Assembly: GCA_001418405.1 (NCBI GenBank)
Contig: LIQL01000244.1
Span: forward strand, 1 to 64,000
Direction of reading: 5' to 3'
DNA: 64,000 nucleotides
Origin: Streptomyces diastatochromogenes
GTDB lineage: Bacteria > Actinomycetota > Actinomycetes > Streptomycetales > Streptomycetaceae
Shown: positions 33,552 to 42,265 of the stretch, in pieces
How positions within the stretch are numbered: position 1 is the stretch's first letter
Layout: the number at the start of each line of letters is the position of its first letter
Notes under the pieces: generated by a model
Databases searched by the model: none
Seen by the model: the letters and a program-made list of their open reading frames with translations, nothing else
What the model was told of the DNA's origin: nothing
Position numbers and translations under genes: made by a program

Positions 33552-34484
33552 ATGGCCCTGCACCGCCTGACCTCGATCACCCTCGGCGTCCCGGACGTCG
33601 AGGCCGCGGCCGGCTACTACGAGGAATTCGGTCTGACACCGGTGGGCGACGGGCCGGTTCGCCGCTTCGCCACCCAGGAGGGCGGCGAGCAGTTGAAGCT
33701 CGCCCACTCCGCACAGCGTCGGCTTGTCGAACTCGGCGTCGGCGTGGACGACCAGGACGACCTGGACCGCGTGGCCGCCAGCCTGTCGAAGCTGGACGTG
33801 CCTGTGCAGCGGGAGGCGACGTCCCTGCGAGTCGTCGACCCGAACTCCCACCTGACGGTGATCCTGGAGATCGCCTCGCACCTGGAGCAGACCCCGACCG
33901 AGCAGGTGCCGTACAACGGTCCCGGCCGCCCCTCCCGCCCCAACGGCCGCGCCCCCGGAGTGGAGCGGACGCACCGGGTGCGGCCGCGCAAGCTCGGTCA
34001 CGTGGTGATCGGCTCGCGTGACCAGGACGCGAGCCAGCGCTTCTTCACCGAGGGCCTCGGCTTCAAGGCCTCCGACCACGTGCCCAGTCTGGCCAGCTTC
34101 CTGCGCTGTTCCACCGACCACCACAACATCCTCGTCCAGAGGGCTCCGGTGGACTTCCTCCATCACACCGCGTGGGAGGTGGACGACGTGGACGAGGTCG
34201 GCCGCGGCGCGACGGCCATGCTGGAGGAACACCCCGAGCGGCATGTCTGGGGACTGGGCCGGCACCACATCGGGTCCAACTTCTTCTGGTATCTCAAGGA
34301 CCCGGCAGGCAACTTCACCGAGTACTACAGCGACCTCGACTGCATCGTCGACGAGCAGGTGTGGAAGCCCTCCGTCGTCGACGGAGCCCGCGGGGTCTAC
34401 AGCTGGGGCCCGCCGCTCCCGCCGTCCTTCATCAAGCCGGAGGACCTCGCCGCTCTGATGACCGGCACGCACAGCCCCCGTTGA
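33552..34484 (+). CDS. Two-domain VOC protein, extradiol dioxygenase type
   Basis: 310 residues with two vicinal-oxygen-chelate modules: a degenerate first module (about 5-118) and an active second one (about 145-275). The second carries the 2-His-1-carboxylate metal site: H150 in KLGHVVIG, H205 in FLHHTAWEV and E257 in GNFTEYYSD. This is the layout of type I extradiol ring-cleaving dioxygenases, which open catechol-like rings with Fe(II). AGAAGGAG precedes the ATG. The FAH-family gene directly downstream fits processing of the ring-cleavage product. Substrate not deducible. Confidence 0.88.
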   Translation: MALHRLTSITLGVPDVEAAAGYYEEFGLTPVGDGPVRRFATQEGGEQLKLAHSAQRRLVELGVGVDDQDDLDRVAASLSKLDVPVQREATSLRVVDPNSHLTVILEIASHLEQTPTEQVPYNGPGRPSRPNGRAPGVERTHRVRPRKLGHVVIGSRDQDASQRFFTEGLGFKASDHVPSLASFLRCSTDHHNILVQRAPVDFLHHTAWEVDDVDEVGRGATAMLEEHPERHVWGLGRHHIGSNFFWYLKDPAGNFTEYYSDLDCIVDEQVWKPSVVDGARGVYSWGPPLPPSFIKPEDLAALMTGTHSPR

Positions 34485-34516
34485 CGTCCACGTCACGCAC
34501 ACCCACAGGAGCAGTC

Positions 34517-35380
34517 ATGCGCATGGGCAGGATCGACGGCAGGCTCGCACTGCTGCACAACGACCGAGCATTGGACGTAGAGAGGGCGAGCAACGGCAAG
34601 TTCGCGGCCGAGCCCGACCGTGTCTTCGAGCGGTGGGACGAGTTCGCCCAGTGGGGCGAGGGCCGCTCGCTGGACGATGCCGTACCCTTCTCGCCCGCGC
34701 AGGTCGGCGCCCCAGTCCTGCGACCGTCCCAGGTCTTCGCCATCGGCCTCAACTACCAAGCGCACGTCGCCGAGGCCGGCGTAGCGCCGAAGATCACCTC
34801 ACCGGCGGTGTTCACCAAGTTCGTCACCAGCATCACCGGCCCGTACGACACCGTCATGCTGCCCAGCGACAGGGTCGACTGGGAGGTCGAACTGGTCGCG
34901 GTCATCGGGCGGCCGGGCCACCGGGTGCGGGAGAAGGACGGGTGGAGCCACGTGGCGGGCCTGACCGTGGGCCAGGACCTGTCCGAACGGACGGTACAAC
35001 TGGCCGGACCGGTTCCGCAGTTCTCCCTCGGCAAGTCCTACCCGGGATTCAGTCCGATCGGCCCCTCGCTCGTGAGCGTCGACGAGTTCGCCGACCCCGA
35101 CGACCTGGCACTCTCCTGTGCCCTGGACGGCGAGGTCCTTCAGGACGGCAGGACCAAGGATCTGATCTTCTCCGTGCCCGAGCTCGTCGCACGGCTCTCC
35201 GCGGTCGTCCCGCTCGTTCCCGGGGACCTCATCTTCACCGGCACCCCGTCCGGGGTGGGCATGGGCCGGGACCCGGAGCGCTACCTGCAGCCGGGCGGCA
35301 CCCTGGTCAGCACTGTCGAGGGCATCGGCTCACTGACCAACCAGCTGGTGGCGGAATCGAGCGCGCACGGCGCTGCCTGA
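34517..35380 (+). CDS. Fumarylacetoacetate hydrolase family protein
   Basis: 287 residues: a short N-terminal domain, then the FAH fold from about residue 70 (VFAIGLNYQAHVAEAG with H83). Metal ligands E123 and E125 lie in DWEVELVAVIG and D154 in GLTVGQDLSER; SPIGPSLVSV and FTGTPSGVGMG are typical. FAH-family enzymes cleave C-C bonds or isomerise beta-keto-acid products of aromatic ring cleavage. It follows the dioxygenase gene by 32 bases with CAGGAGCAG before ATG 34517. Confidence 0.92.
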   Translation: MRMGRIDGRLALLHNDRALDVERASNGKFAAEPDRVFERWDEFAQWGEGRSLDDAVPFSPAQVGAPVLRPSQVFAIGLNYQAHVAEAGVAPKITSPAVFTKFVTSITGPYDTVMLPSDRVDWEVELVAVIGRPGHRVREKDGWSHVAGLTVGQDLSERTVQLAGPVPQFSLGKSYPGFSPIGPSLVSVDEFADPDDLALSCALDGEVLQDGRTKDLIFSVPELVARLSAVVPLVPGDLIFTGTPSGVGMGRDPERYLQPGGTLVSTVEGIGSLTNQLVAESSAHGAA

Positions 35381-35458
35381 CCGGGCCTCAGCCCCTCATC
35401 AACGACACGAGAGCACAGTTCGAGAAGCCGAATTCGTTCGGCGGAGAGGAAGACAGGT

Positions 35459-35860
35459 ATGAGCAACCAGACACGCGACGTGGTGAACGAACTCCTCAAG
35501 CGCATCGGAGAAGGCGACGTCCCGGCCGTGGTGGAGCTGTTCGCGGACGACGCCCACTGGGAGATCCCCGGGGACCCGGGGATCGTGCCCTGGGTGGGCC
35601 GCCGCACGGTCGCCGGTATCCCGGACTTCTTCCGGACGATGAACAGGCTCACCATCCGCGAGCTCTTCGAGATCGAGCGCGTTGTCGTCGATGGCCCCAA
35701 TGCGGTGCTGATCGGACGGGCACGGGTCGTGGTGCGCTCCACGGGCAAGGTGATCGACACGCCGTTCGCGGTGGACATCGTCGTGAACCCCGAGGGTCGC
35801 ATCAGCCGCTACTACATGTTCGAAGACTCCTGGGGCGTCGCCCGGGCAGTGCGGCCTTGA
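35459..35860 (+). CDS. NTF2-like (SnoaL-type) protein
   Basis: 133 residues with the NTF2-like cone fold: VNELLKRIGEGDVPAVVELF, ADDAHWEIPGDPGIVPWVG, FFRTMNRLTIREL and RISRYYMFEDSWGVARA. Members are isomerases, dehydratases or binding proteins for small cyclic substrates. GGAGAGGAAGACAGG precedes the ATG. Last gene of the catabolic operon; it may act on the sugar-isomerase or dioxygenase product (inference). Confidence 0.85.
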   Translation: MSNQTRDVVNELLKRIGEGDVPAVVELFADDAHWEIPGDPGIVPWVGRRTVAGIPDFFRTMNRLTIRELFEIERVVVDGPNAVLIGRARVVVRSTGKVIDTPFAVDIVVNPEGRISRYYMFEDSWGVARAVRP

Positions 35861-36038
35861 GCAAGGCGCGCGCCGCCCGGCATCGACGAAGCCCCTGTTC
35901 GACGTACTGGTACGGACGGATGCGGTACCGGGCCCACTCCAGGAAGCCCCCTCTTTGATCAGCGCCCAGGGCCGGAGTCGGCGCTCCGACGAACGTCGTG
36001 AGCTACGACACCGGCCCTGGGCGTTACAGAAGCCTAAA

Positions 36039-36069
36039 TATCGTTAATTGTAAATTATTGCGTTAAACG
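36039..36069. promoter_or_regulatory. Direct-repeat operator in front of GntR gene
   Basis: TCGTTAATTG and, 20 bases later, GCGTTAAACG form a direct repeat of CGWTAA in AT-rich DNA ending 14 bases before the GntR start. It matches the site at 32000, so the regulator probably controls itself and the operon. Confidence 0.6.
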
Positions 36070-36083
36070 GCTAGGGTGTTCCG

Positions 36084-36785
36084 GTGGTCAAGGGGAATTC
36101 AACGCGTACTGAAGAGGTCTTCGAGGGGATCCGCAGCGACCTGCTCAACGGGGACCTCGCTCCGGGGCAGCGGCTCAAGTTGATCGCCCTCGCGGAGCGA
36201 TTCGGCGTGAGCATGTCGGTAGTTCGTGAGGCACTCACCCGGCTCGCCGAGCAGGGGCTCGTCGTGTCGAACCCGCAGCGCGGGTTCAGCGTGATGCCCC
36301 TGTCGGTCGATGATCTGTCCGACCTGACGCAGACGCGGGTGCAGTTGGAGTCGCTCGCGCTGCGGCAGGCGATCGCCCTGGGCGGTCTGGAATGGGAGTC
36401 CGCGGTCGTGGCGGCGCACCACACGCTTGAGCGCACTGCGGTCGACGGGGCCGACGGGCGGCTGAACGAAGACTGGCCCGCCGTCCACAAGACCTTCCAT
36501 CAGGTGCTGCTTTCGGGTGCGCAGAGCCCGCGCTTGGAGGGGATCGTCAACTCCCTGCGCGACAACGCCGAGCTCTACCGACGCTGGTACTGGGCCTTGA
36601 CCGAAGATCAGGTACGCGACCTGGTCGCTGAGCACCGTCAACTGCGGGATCTCGCCCTGGCCCGGGACGCGGATGCCGCGGTGGCCGCCCTGGCCGAGCA
36701 CATCGGCCGGGCGCCTCGTAAGCTCATCGCCTACGCCCGCGAACACGACCTGGAAGACCCCACGCGCAGGTCAACTGGGGCTTGA
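36084..36785 (+). CDS. GntR family regulator (FCD/FadR type)
   Basis: 233 residues: a winged helix at about 10-75 (VFEGIRSDLLNGDLAPGQRL, ALAERFGVSMSVVREALTRL) and an FCD ligand domain at about 85-220 (LTQTRVQLESLALRQAI, DNAELYRRWYW, LVAEHRQLRDLALARDADAA, IGRAPRKLIAYA). FadR-type regulators respond to organic-acid metabolites. It lies at the end of the putative ring-cleavage operon and shares its operator. Start GTG or ATG 36084. Confidence 0.92.
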   Translation: MVKGNSTRTEEVFEGIRSDLLNGDLAPGQRLKLIALAERFGVSMSVVREALTRLAEQGLVVSNPQRGFSVMPLSVDDLSDLTQTRVQLESLALRQAIALGGLEWESAVVAAHHTLERTAVDGADGRLNEDWPAVHKTFHQVLLSGAQSPRLEGIVNSLRDNAELYRRWYWALTEDQVRDLVAEHRQLRDLALARDADAAVAALAEHIGRAPRKLIAYAREHDLEDPTRRSTGA

Positions 36786-36892
36786 GCCCTGGCACCTCCG
36801 CTCGGTACCAGGGGCTCGTGGCCCCTCGCGCTCATCGCTGCCGACGCGCTCGGCTTCGGCGGCTTGCGGCGTGCTCCCGCGCGGCGTGTCGA

Positions 36893-37501
36893 TCAGTCGA
36901 GGGCGTGAGAGCGCACGGTCTGCAGGATCTCCTCGGAGAGGTCGGGTCGAACCTTGCGCACGGCGCGGGCGAGTACCATCGCGCCGACCAGTTCGCTGAG
37001 CAGGCGGGTCGCCCGCTCGCGCGCCTCGCTCGGGCCTATCGGTTGTCCGCTCTCCTCTGCTGCGCGGACGATCTCGCTGGCGAACCCGGCGAGGTAGCCC
37101 TCGACGCCTTTGGTATACGCGGCTTGCACGTGCTGACTCTGCCTCCCGGCATCGGTGACCAGCGACGCCGAGGGGCATCCGCCGTCTTCAGCGTCGCGGT
37201 GCACCGTGGACAGGTAGTCGGCGACGACCCGCTCAAGCGGGGATCCTGCTGAGTCCGAGCCCTGCTCGACCGCCTCGGCCAGCACGCCGAGCGAGGCGGC
37301 GAAGGAGGCGTTGCACACCTCGACCACCAGGGCGTCCTTGGACGCGAAGTGGTTGTAGAAACCGCCGTGGGTCAGCCCGGCTTCTTTCATCAACTCGGCG
37401 ATGCCGACAGCGTCGATTCCATGGGAACGAAACATCCGGCCAGCGGCGTCCACGATGTTCCGCCGGTTTCGCGCCTTGTCTTCCTTGGTGATTCGCGGCA
37501 T
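36893..37501 (-). CDS. TetR/AcrR family regulator
   Basis: 202 residues. HTH at about 12-60: NIVDAAGRMFRSHGIDAVGI, AELMKEAGLTHGGFYNHFAS. The C-terminal domain (DGGCPSASLVTDAGRQS, VKGVEGYLAGF-like) matches the group controlling divergent oxidoreductases. GGGAGG lies before ATG 37501. It is divergent from an MDR oxidoreductase gene; two palindromes in the gap probably bind it. Confidence 0.93.
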   Translation of the reverse strand: MPRITKEDKARNRRNIVDAAGRMFRSHGIDAVGIAELMKEAGLTHGGFYNHFASKDALVVEVCNASFAASLGVLAEAVEQGSDSAGSPLERVVADYLSTVHRDAEDGGCPSASLVTDAGRQSQHVQAAYTKGVEGYLAGFASEIVRAAEESGQPIGPSEARERATRLLSELVGAMVLARAVRKVRPDLSEEILQTVRSHALD

Positions 37502-37536
37502 GACCTCCCCCCACCTCCCTTTCGGCTTGCATTTTG

Positions 37537-37584
37537 TGATGATGCTCATCATCATAGTGAATAGTTCCAATGACGCTCGTCATT
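37537..37584. promoter_or_regulatory. Two related palindromes between TetR and MDR genes
   Basis: TGATGATG-CT-CATCATCA at 37537-37554 and AATGACG-CT-CGTCATT at 37569-37584 share the core ATGAyGCTCrTCAT. They are probable TetR operators controlling both divergent promoters. Confidence 0.7.
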
Positions 37585-37611
37585 AATAGGCGCCCTGCGA
37601 ATGGGGACAAT

Positions 37612-38622
37612 GTGCGTGCTATCACCTTCGACCGGCAGGGGCCAGCGACAGAAGTCTTGCGGCTGGCCGAACAGGCTCCGCCCGCAGCCCCCAGAGCGGG
37701 GCAGGTCGTAGTCCGGGTGCTGTCCCGGCCGATCCATCCTGGCGACCTGGTGGGCGTGGAGGGCCTCTCCGGCGTTCCGCGCCAGCGGCACAGCTTCCCT
37801 GTCAGTCCAGGTCTGGAGGGTATGGGGGTCATCGAGGCGGCCGGTGAAGGGAGCGACGCGTTGCGCCCCGGGCAACGCGTGGCGTTCTTCCCGGTGCCGG
37901 GGTCCTGGAGCGAACTGGTCACCGTACCGGCCGAGTTCGCGGTCCCGGTACCGGCCGGTGTGAGAGACGAGACGGCCGCTTTGATGCTGGTCAATCCGCT
38001 CACCCTGCTGATCCTGATGAGGGCGGTCGAGCAAGCCGTTGCGGAAAGCGCGGGCGGGCCTGTGGTACAGACGGCCGCCGGATCCACGATCGGCAAGCTG
38101 GTCAGCTCTGCCGCCAAGCGCCACGGCCTCCCCCTCATCAACCTGGTGCGCAGCGACGCGGGGGCGCGCGCACTGCAAGACCGCTTCCCCGACCACCCTG
38201 CCATCTCCACAGCGGACCCCGGCTGGCGCACACAGGTCCGCGAAGCTGCTGGCAACCGGGGCGTACCCGTGGTGCTGGACGCCGTCGGCGGCTCGCTGAC
38301 CCGCGACCTGACCTCGCTGATGGCCGACGGGGGCACGCTGATCGTCTACGGCATGCTCGGCTCCGGAAGCACGGCTTTGGAGTCGCTGGCGCTAACCCCG
38401 CGGGAACTGACGGTGCAGGGTGTCTCCGTGAGCCGATGGCTGTCGCGCACCCCGGGTCAGCGCGCGGAGGACGTGGCCTTCGCCGCAAGCCTCGCCGAGA
38501 CCGACCCCGACCTGTTCGAGGTCGCCGGCAGCTACGACCTGGCCGACTACGCCGCGGCCATCGCCCATGCCCGGCGTCCCGGCAAAACCGGAACCGTCCT
38601 GCTCGCCAGCCCTGCCCCGTGA
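37612..38622 (+). CDS. Zinc-type MDR oxidoreductase
   Basis: About 336 residues of the medium-chain dehydrogenase/reductase superfamily: AITFDRQGPATEVLRL, PGLEGMGVIEAAGEGSDALR, GQRVAFFPVPGSWSELVTV, a Rossmann stretch at about 145-260 (VVQTAAGSTIGKLVSSAAKR, VVLDAVGG) and the closing HARRPGKTGTVLLA. It resembles enoyl/quinone-reductase-like members rather than zinc alcohol dehydrogenases; no structural zinc cysteines are seen. GTG 37612 with GGGGA is preferred to ATG 37570, which falls inside an operator palindrome. Confidence 0.9.
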   Translation: MRAITFDRQGPATEVLRLAEQAPPAAPRAGQVVVRVLSRPIHPGDLVGVEGLSGVPRQRHSFPVSPGLEGMGVIEAAGEGSDALRPGQRVAFFPVPGSWSELVTVPAEFAVPVPAGVRDETAALMLVNPLTLLILMRAVEQAVAESAGGPVVQTAAGSTIGKLVSSAAKRHGLPLINLVRSDAGARALQDRFPDHPAISTADPGWRTQVREAAGNRGVPVVLDAVGGSLTRDLTSLMADGGTLIVYGMLGSGSTALESLALTPRELTVQGVSVSRWLSRTPGQRAEDVAFAASLAETDPDLFEVAGSYDLADYAAAIAHARRPGKTGTVLLASPAP

Positions 38623-38644
38623 CCATCTGACGGAAGGAACCCGA

Positions 38645-39247
38645 ATGAACATCGGAACGCTCGGCGCGGGTACCGTCGCACAAGCCATCGCCCGCCACGC
38701 TGTCGCGCAGGGCCATCAAGTCGTTTTGAGCAACAGCCGCGGCCCCGCCTCGCTGTCCGCCGTGGTCCGGAGCCTGGGCCCGCTTTCCCGCGCCAGCACC
38801 CCCGAGGAAGCCGCAGCCGCCGAACTGGTCGTGCTGGCTATCGGCTGGCCTCAGGTACCGCAAGCGGTGGCAACGCTACCGCCCTTCGAAGGACGCATCG
38901 TCATCGATGCGACCAACCAGTTCGCCACCCCGCCTCCCCATCCGAAGATCGCCGACCTGGGAGAACTGACCGGAAGCGAGTTCATCGCCGCGCGGCTGCC
39001 CGGGGCCCGCGTCGTGAAGGCTTTCAACACCCTCTACGGCCAGTACATCGCCGCCGATCCACGACACACGGCCGGCCGTCAGGTACTGTTCCTCGCCGGC
39101 GACGATGCCGACGCCAAGGCCACCGTCACAGATCTGACCGCCAGTTTCGGGTTCGCCCCAGTCGACCTCGGTTCGCTTCGTGAAGGCGGCCGTCTCATGC
39201 AGCTCGGCGGCCCGCTGTCCGGGCTGCACGTCCTCAAGCAGGACTGA
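38645..39247 (+). CDS. NADPH-dependent F420 reductase-like protein
   Basis: 200 residues: an N-terminal Rossmann fold (IGTLGAGTVAQAIARHAVAQ, HQVVLSNSRG), a middle ELVVLAIGWPQVPQAV, VIDATNQFATP, VVKAFNTLYGQYIAADPRH and LREGGRLMQLGGPLSGLHVL. This is the F420:NADP oxidoreductase-like family (NADP_oxidored F420). AAGGAACCCG precedes the ATG. It follows the MDR gene by 22 bases, so the pair is co-transcribed under the TetR. Confidence 0.9.
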   Translation: MNIGTLGAGTVAQAIARHAVAQGHQVVLSNSRGPASLSAVVRSLGPLSRASTPEEAAAAELVVLAIGWPQVPQAVATLPPFEGRIVIDATNQFATPPPHPKIADLGELTGSEFIAARLPGARVVKAFNTLYGQYIAADPRHTAGRQVLFLAGDDADAKATVTDLTASFGFAPVDLGSLREGGRLMQLGGPLSGLHVLKQD

Positions 39248-39317
39248 TCCCGCCACGCCCTCCCCATGCTGCTGCTCAGGGCCGCTTCAACAGCACTCCG
39301 AGGAAGACACCCGTGAC

Positions 39318-39541
39318 GCGTCAGAGCACTGCCACATCCCAGCCCTTGCTTCAGCCCGTGCACCCGGAGGGCGCTGGACCTGCCGAACCGCATCCTCATA
39401 GCCCCATGACCCGCACTCGCGCCCGGAATACCGATCTGGTCCCCACCGGGCTCATGGAGGACTACGACACCCAGCGCGCCTCCACCGGCCTTCTCCAACC
39501 TGCCTCTGCCGCGCGCCGAACGAATCGTCCCCCTACCGCGC
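39318..39541 (+). pseudogene. Chimeric relic: Old Yellow Enzyme piece joined to CoA-transferase piece
   Basis: Frame 1 ends LDLPNRILIAP and frame 2 continues MTRTRARNTDLVPTGLMEDY, DTQRAS, the N-terminus of an alkene reductase (Old Yellow Enzyme) with one base lost at APM. From 39490 the DNA switches to a block nearly identical to the CoA-transferase relic near 54015 (about 27 identical bases, then roughly 80 percent). The relic follows the F420-like gene. Confidence 0.6.
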
Positions 39542-39925
39542 CGACCCAGCGGGCGGGATCCCTGCACCGGCTGACGGTCGCAACGGTTTGGGCACCGTCA
39601 GACTCCATCGTGAACGTGCGTCCCTCGGAATCCTCCAGACTCGTCACCGCCTCAACCCAGTGCCACGGTGATCCGGCCCGAGTCACCGGTGTGTCTGGAG
39701 GGCTACCAGCCCTGCACCGGTGGCGGGTTGAGAAGAGGCCACAGGCTTGCACGCCGTGGCCTCCCACGTCATGCTCCAGCACGCGGATGGCCTGAGAGGG
39801 TGACGGCTGCGCCAGGTGGGGCGCCGATGTTGCGCGGTTGAGCCCACCATGGTCGACAACAGCCTAGACGTAAGCCGTCTGACTTCCATCACCGCGCCTG
39901 CCGATTCAGAAACCCTTAATAGGCT
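39542..39925. other. No gene recognised
   Basis: About 380 bases after the chimeric relic. Minus frames contain scattered protein-like runs but no family. Confidence 0.35.
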
Positions 39926-39940
39926 CACCCTATAAGGGTG
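39926..39940. promoter_or_regulatory. Palindrome upstream of dehalogenase-like gene
   Basis: CACCCTATAAGGGTG is a perfect dyad with centre ATA, 52 bases before the hydrolase start. A related AACCCTTAATAGG lies just upstream. A MerR- or ArsR-like operator shape is possible; no regulator gene adjoins. Confidence 0.5.
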
Positions 39941-39991
39941 GTTGGTTCTCCGTCTTGGACCGGCGCACTCCCCGGCTGCTGTGATCGAGGC

Positions 39992-40882
39992 ATGACCGAC
40001 CTCCTCCCTGAGTTCTCACATCGCACCGTCGATGCCGAGGGTGTGCGCATCAACGTACGGATCGCGGGAGAAGGCCCCCCGGTCCTGCTGCTGCACGGCT
40101 ATCCGCAGACACATCTCATCTGGCACCAGGTCGCCCCCCATCTGGCAGCCGGACACACCGTGGTGCTGACCGACCTACGCGGCTACGGCGACAGCGACAA
40201 GCCCCTCTCCGGCCCGGACCACGCCACCTACGCCAAACGCTGGATGGCGCTCGACCAACTACTGGTGATGCGTGAATTGGGCTTCGACCGCTTCGCCGTG
40301 GCCGGCCACGACCGCGGCGGCAGGGTCGCACATCGGCTGGCTCTGGACCATCCGCATGTCGTCACCGCGCTTGCAGTCCTGGACATCGTGCCGACCCGCC
40401 ACGCCTTCCAGCACGCCGACGCCGACTTCGGACGCGGTTACTACCACTGGTATTTCCTCGCAGCCGGCAACAACATCCCTGAGCACCTCATCGGCGCCGA
40501 CCCCGGATTCTGGGTCCGCACCCGCATGAGCGCCCGCCACCACGGCGGGACCCCTTTCAGCTCCGTGGCGCAGGACGAATACGTGCGCTGCTTCTCCGAC
40601 CCCGCAGCCATCCACGCCTCATGCGAGGACTACCGCGCGGCCGCGAGCATCGACCTTGTCCACGACGAGGCAGATGCAACCGCAGGCCGCCGCGTCACCT
40701 GCCCGCTGCTGGCCCTGTGGGGCGAACACAGCTTCGTCGGCCGGCACTACGACGTACTCGACGTCTGGCGCGCGTACGCCACCGACGTACGCGGCCAGGC
40801 GCTTCCATGCGACCACTACGTTCCCGAAGAAGCACCCGAGGCGACCACGAGACTGCTCCAGGCATTTCTCCGCGATCGGTAA
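39992..40882 (+). CDS. Alpha/beta hydrolase, haloacetate dehalogenase type
   Basis: 296 residues. LLLHGYPQTHLIWHQVAP carries the oxyanion region; TDLRGYGDSDKP and the nucleophile elbow VAGHDRGGRVAH place Asp107, not Ser, as nucleophile, as in fluoroacetate dehalogenases and epoxide hydrolases. The cap contains YHWYF, the His-Trp halide site of haloacetate dehalogenases. The final His is in CDHYVPEEAPE. It likely hydrolyses a haloacid or similar; epoxide hydrolysis is the alternative. ATG 39992 follows GATCGAGG. Confidence 0.9.
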   Translation: MTDLLPEFSHRTVDAEGVRINVRIAGEGPPVLLLHGYPQTHLIWHQVAPHLAAGHTVVLTDLRGYGDSDKPLSGPDHATYAKRWMALDQLLVMRELGFDRFAVAGHDRGGRVAHRLALDHPHVVTALAVLDIVPTRHAFQHADADFGRGYYHWYFLAAGNNIPEHLIGADPGFWVRTRMSARHHGGTPFSSVAQDEYVRCFSDPAAIHASCEDYRAAASIDLVHDEADATAGRRVTCPLLALWGEHSFVGRHYDVLDVWRAYATDVRGQALPCDHYVPEEAPEATTRLLQAFLRDR

Positions 40883-41079
40883 CGAAGGAACGGCCATTCC
40901 TCGCCGCCCAGCGCACTTGCGCCCCGCGCCAGCCCGCCGGGCTGTGGAAGCAACGCCACATCCACCCCAGCGAGCTCGCCACCCAGCCCGCCGTGTCCGG
41001 CCCTACGGCAGGCAGGCCCCCGGATGGTCCAGTGCACTCGCCCATGAACGAACGACGGCGGAAGGCCCCGGCGGCGGAC

Positions 41080-41290
41080 CGAAAAGCGCAGCAGCGCCGT
41101 CAACTTCTACCCTCTCTCGGCGCCGGCCTCGCCATCCTCCACCTCACCACTGCCTGCCTCGTAATCACCCACCTCACCCGTCGCATCCGGGACTTCGAGA
41201 CCCTGCTCGTCCCTGCTCAGGACAACACCGCCAAGCCCGCCGCGTGGATCACCGAAGCGCGGTCTAAAGGCCTTCCCCACCTGCACAGCT
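41080..41290 (+). pseudogene. ISL3-type transposase fragment
   Basis: The plus frame reads HLTTACLVITHLTRRIRDFE, TLLVPAQDNTAKPAAWITEA, RSKGLPHLHSF, matching the late region of ISL3 transposases (an L..F..M stretch, then WI..V....LP.LHSF). Both sides lack continuation, so only about 70 codons remain. Confidence 0.5.
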
Positions 41291-41538
41291 TTCACTACGG
41301 CTCGAAAAACCGAACGCGCCACCGTCGGAGCCGGCCGCACGCTTCTTCGGAGCGGCGGCCACCCGGAAGGCGGTCACTACCTCAGGCTTGCCCCGTAGAC
41401 GATCTTCGAGTTGGTGTGGAGGTGGGCAGCCGTTGTCCGGTCACACTCGCTGGACAGCAGGAACGCGCAGAGCGCGAAGCCGTCGATCGATGGGGCGAGC
41501 AAGGCGGTTACTGTCCGAGTGCGAGCGGTTCTGCAGGC

Positions 41539-42168
41539 TCAGAGGTGGCCCTGGGCGAGGAGGGCCAGGAACGCTACCGCTGTGTCGTCTGCGTGAGCTA
41601 GCAGAGTTGACCGGGGTGGCGGGGGCGCGCCCATGAGGACGTTCTCGAAGATGCCCGAGTACAGCAGGCTCGCGAACGTGCGGGCCGCACGGGAAGTGTC
41701 GTGGACCGTGTACGGGGGCCTGTTCCGCCACGACTCGATGTATCGGGCTACCGCTTCGTAGCGCTGGCCGAGGACATCGCGTTGGTAGCGGGCTCCGAGT
41801 TCAGGGAACCGGTGGGACTCGGAGGCGAGCACGCGGTACAGGTCCATCTGGCTGGCGGACAGTACCTGTTCCAGGTGCTCCGTGCCGCAAAGGGCCAGTC
41901 CTTCCCGCGGCGGCATTTCGGTCCACTGAGCTGCCGTTTCCGAGGGTGTGTCGCAGGCGTCATGGACGACCGCGACGAAGAGGTCTTCCTTGCTGTCGAA
42001 GTGTCGGTACAAGGTCTTGATGGAGACGCCGGCTGCGGCTGCGATTCGGTTGACCGAGCTGCCCGCGTACCCCTCGTTCAGGAACGCCGCGAGTGCCGCA
42101 TCGAGCAGCACGCGTCGCTTCTGCTCCATGAGACGCGCTTTGGGCGCGTTCTCACTCCATGTGCGCAC
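41539..42168 (-). CDS. TetR/AcrR family regulator
   Basis: 209 residues. HTH: VLLDAALAAFLNEGYAGSSV, RIAAAAGVSIKTLYRHFDSK. The C-terminal domain (HLEQVLSASQMDLYRVLASE) resembles AcrR-type regulators. GTG 42168 has GGGAGG at normal spacing; ATG 42129 is an alternative. It is divergent from an NmrA-like gene; two identical-type palindromes lie between. Confidence 0.92.
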   Translation of the reverse strand: MRTWSENAPKARLMEQKRRVLLDAALAAFLNEGYAGSSVNRIAAAAGVSIKTLYRHFDSKEDLFVAVVHDACDTPSETAAQWTEMPPREGLALCGTEHLEQVLSASQMDLYRVLASESHRFPELGARYQRDVLGQRYEAVARYIESWRNRPPYTVHDTSRAARTFASLLYSGIFENVLMGAPPPPRSTLLAHADDTAVAFLALLAQGHL

Positions 42169-42197
42169 AGTTTCCTCCCTCGACTTGACAGCAGCAT

Positions 42198-42242
42198 ACG
42201 ACAGCAATCACTGTCGTTCCATGCGACAGCGATTGCTGTCGC
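42198..42242. promoter_or_regulatory. Two CGACAG-N6-CTGTCG palindromes
   Basis: ACGACAG-N6-CTGTCGT at 42198-42217 and GCGACAGC-GATT-GCTGTCGC at 42223-42242. Both have the same 6+6 core with 6-base spacing, placed between the TetR gene and the NmrA-like gene; probable TetR operators. Confidence 0.75.
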
Positions 42243-42265
42243 AAGGGATTGGGATCGGAGCTGTC

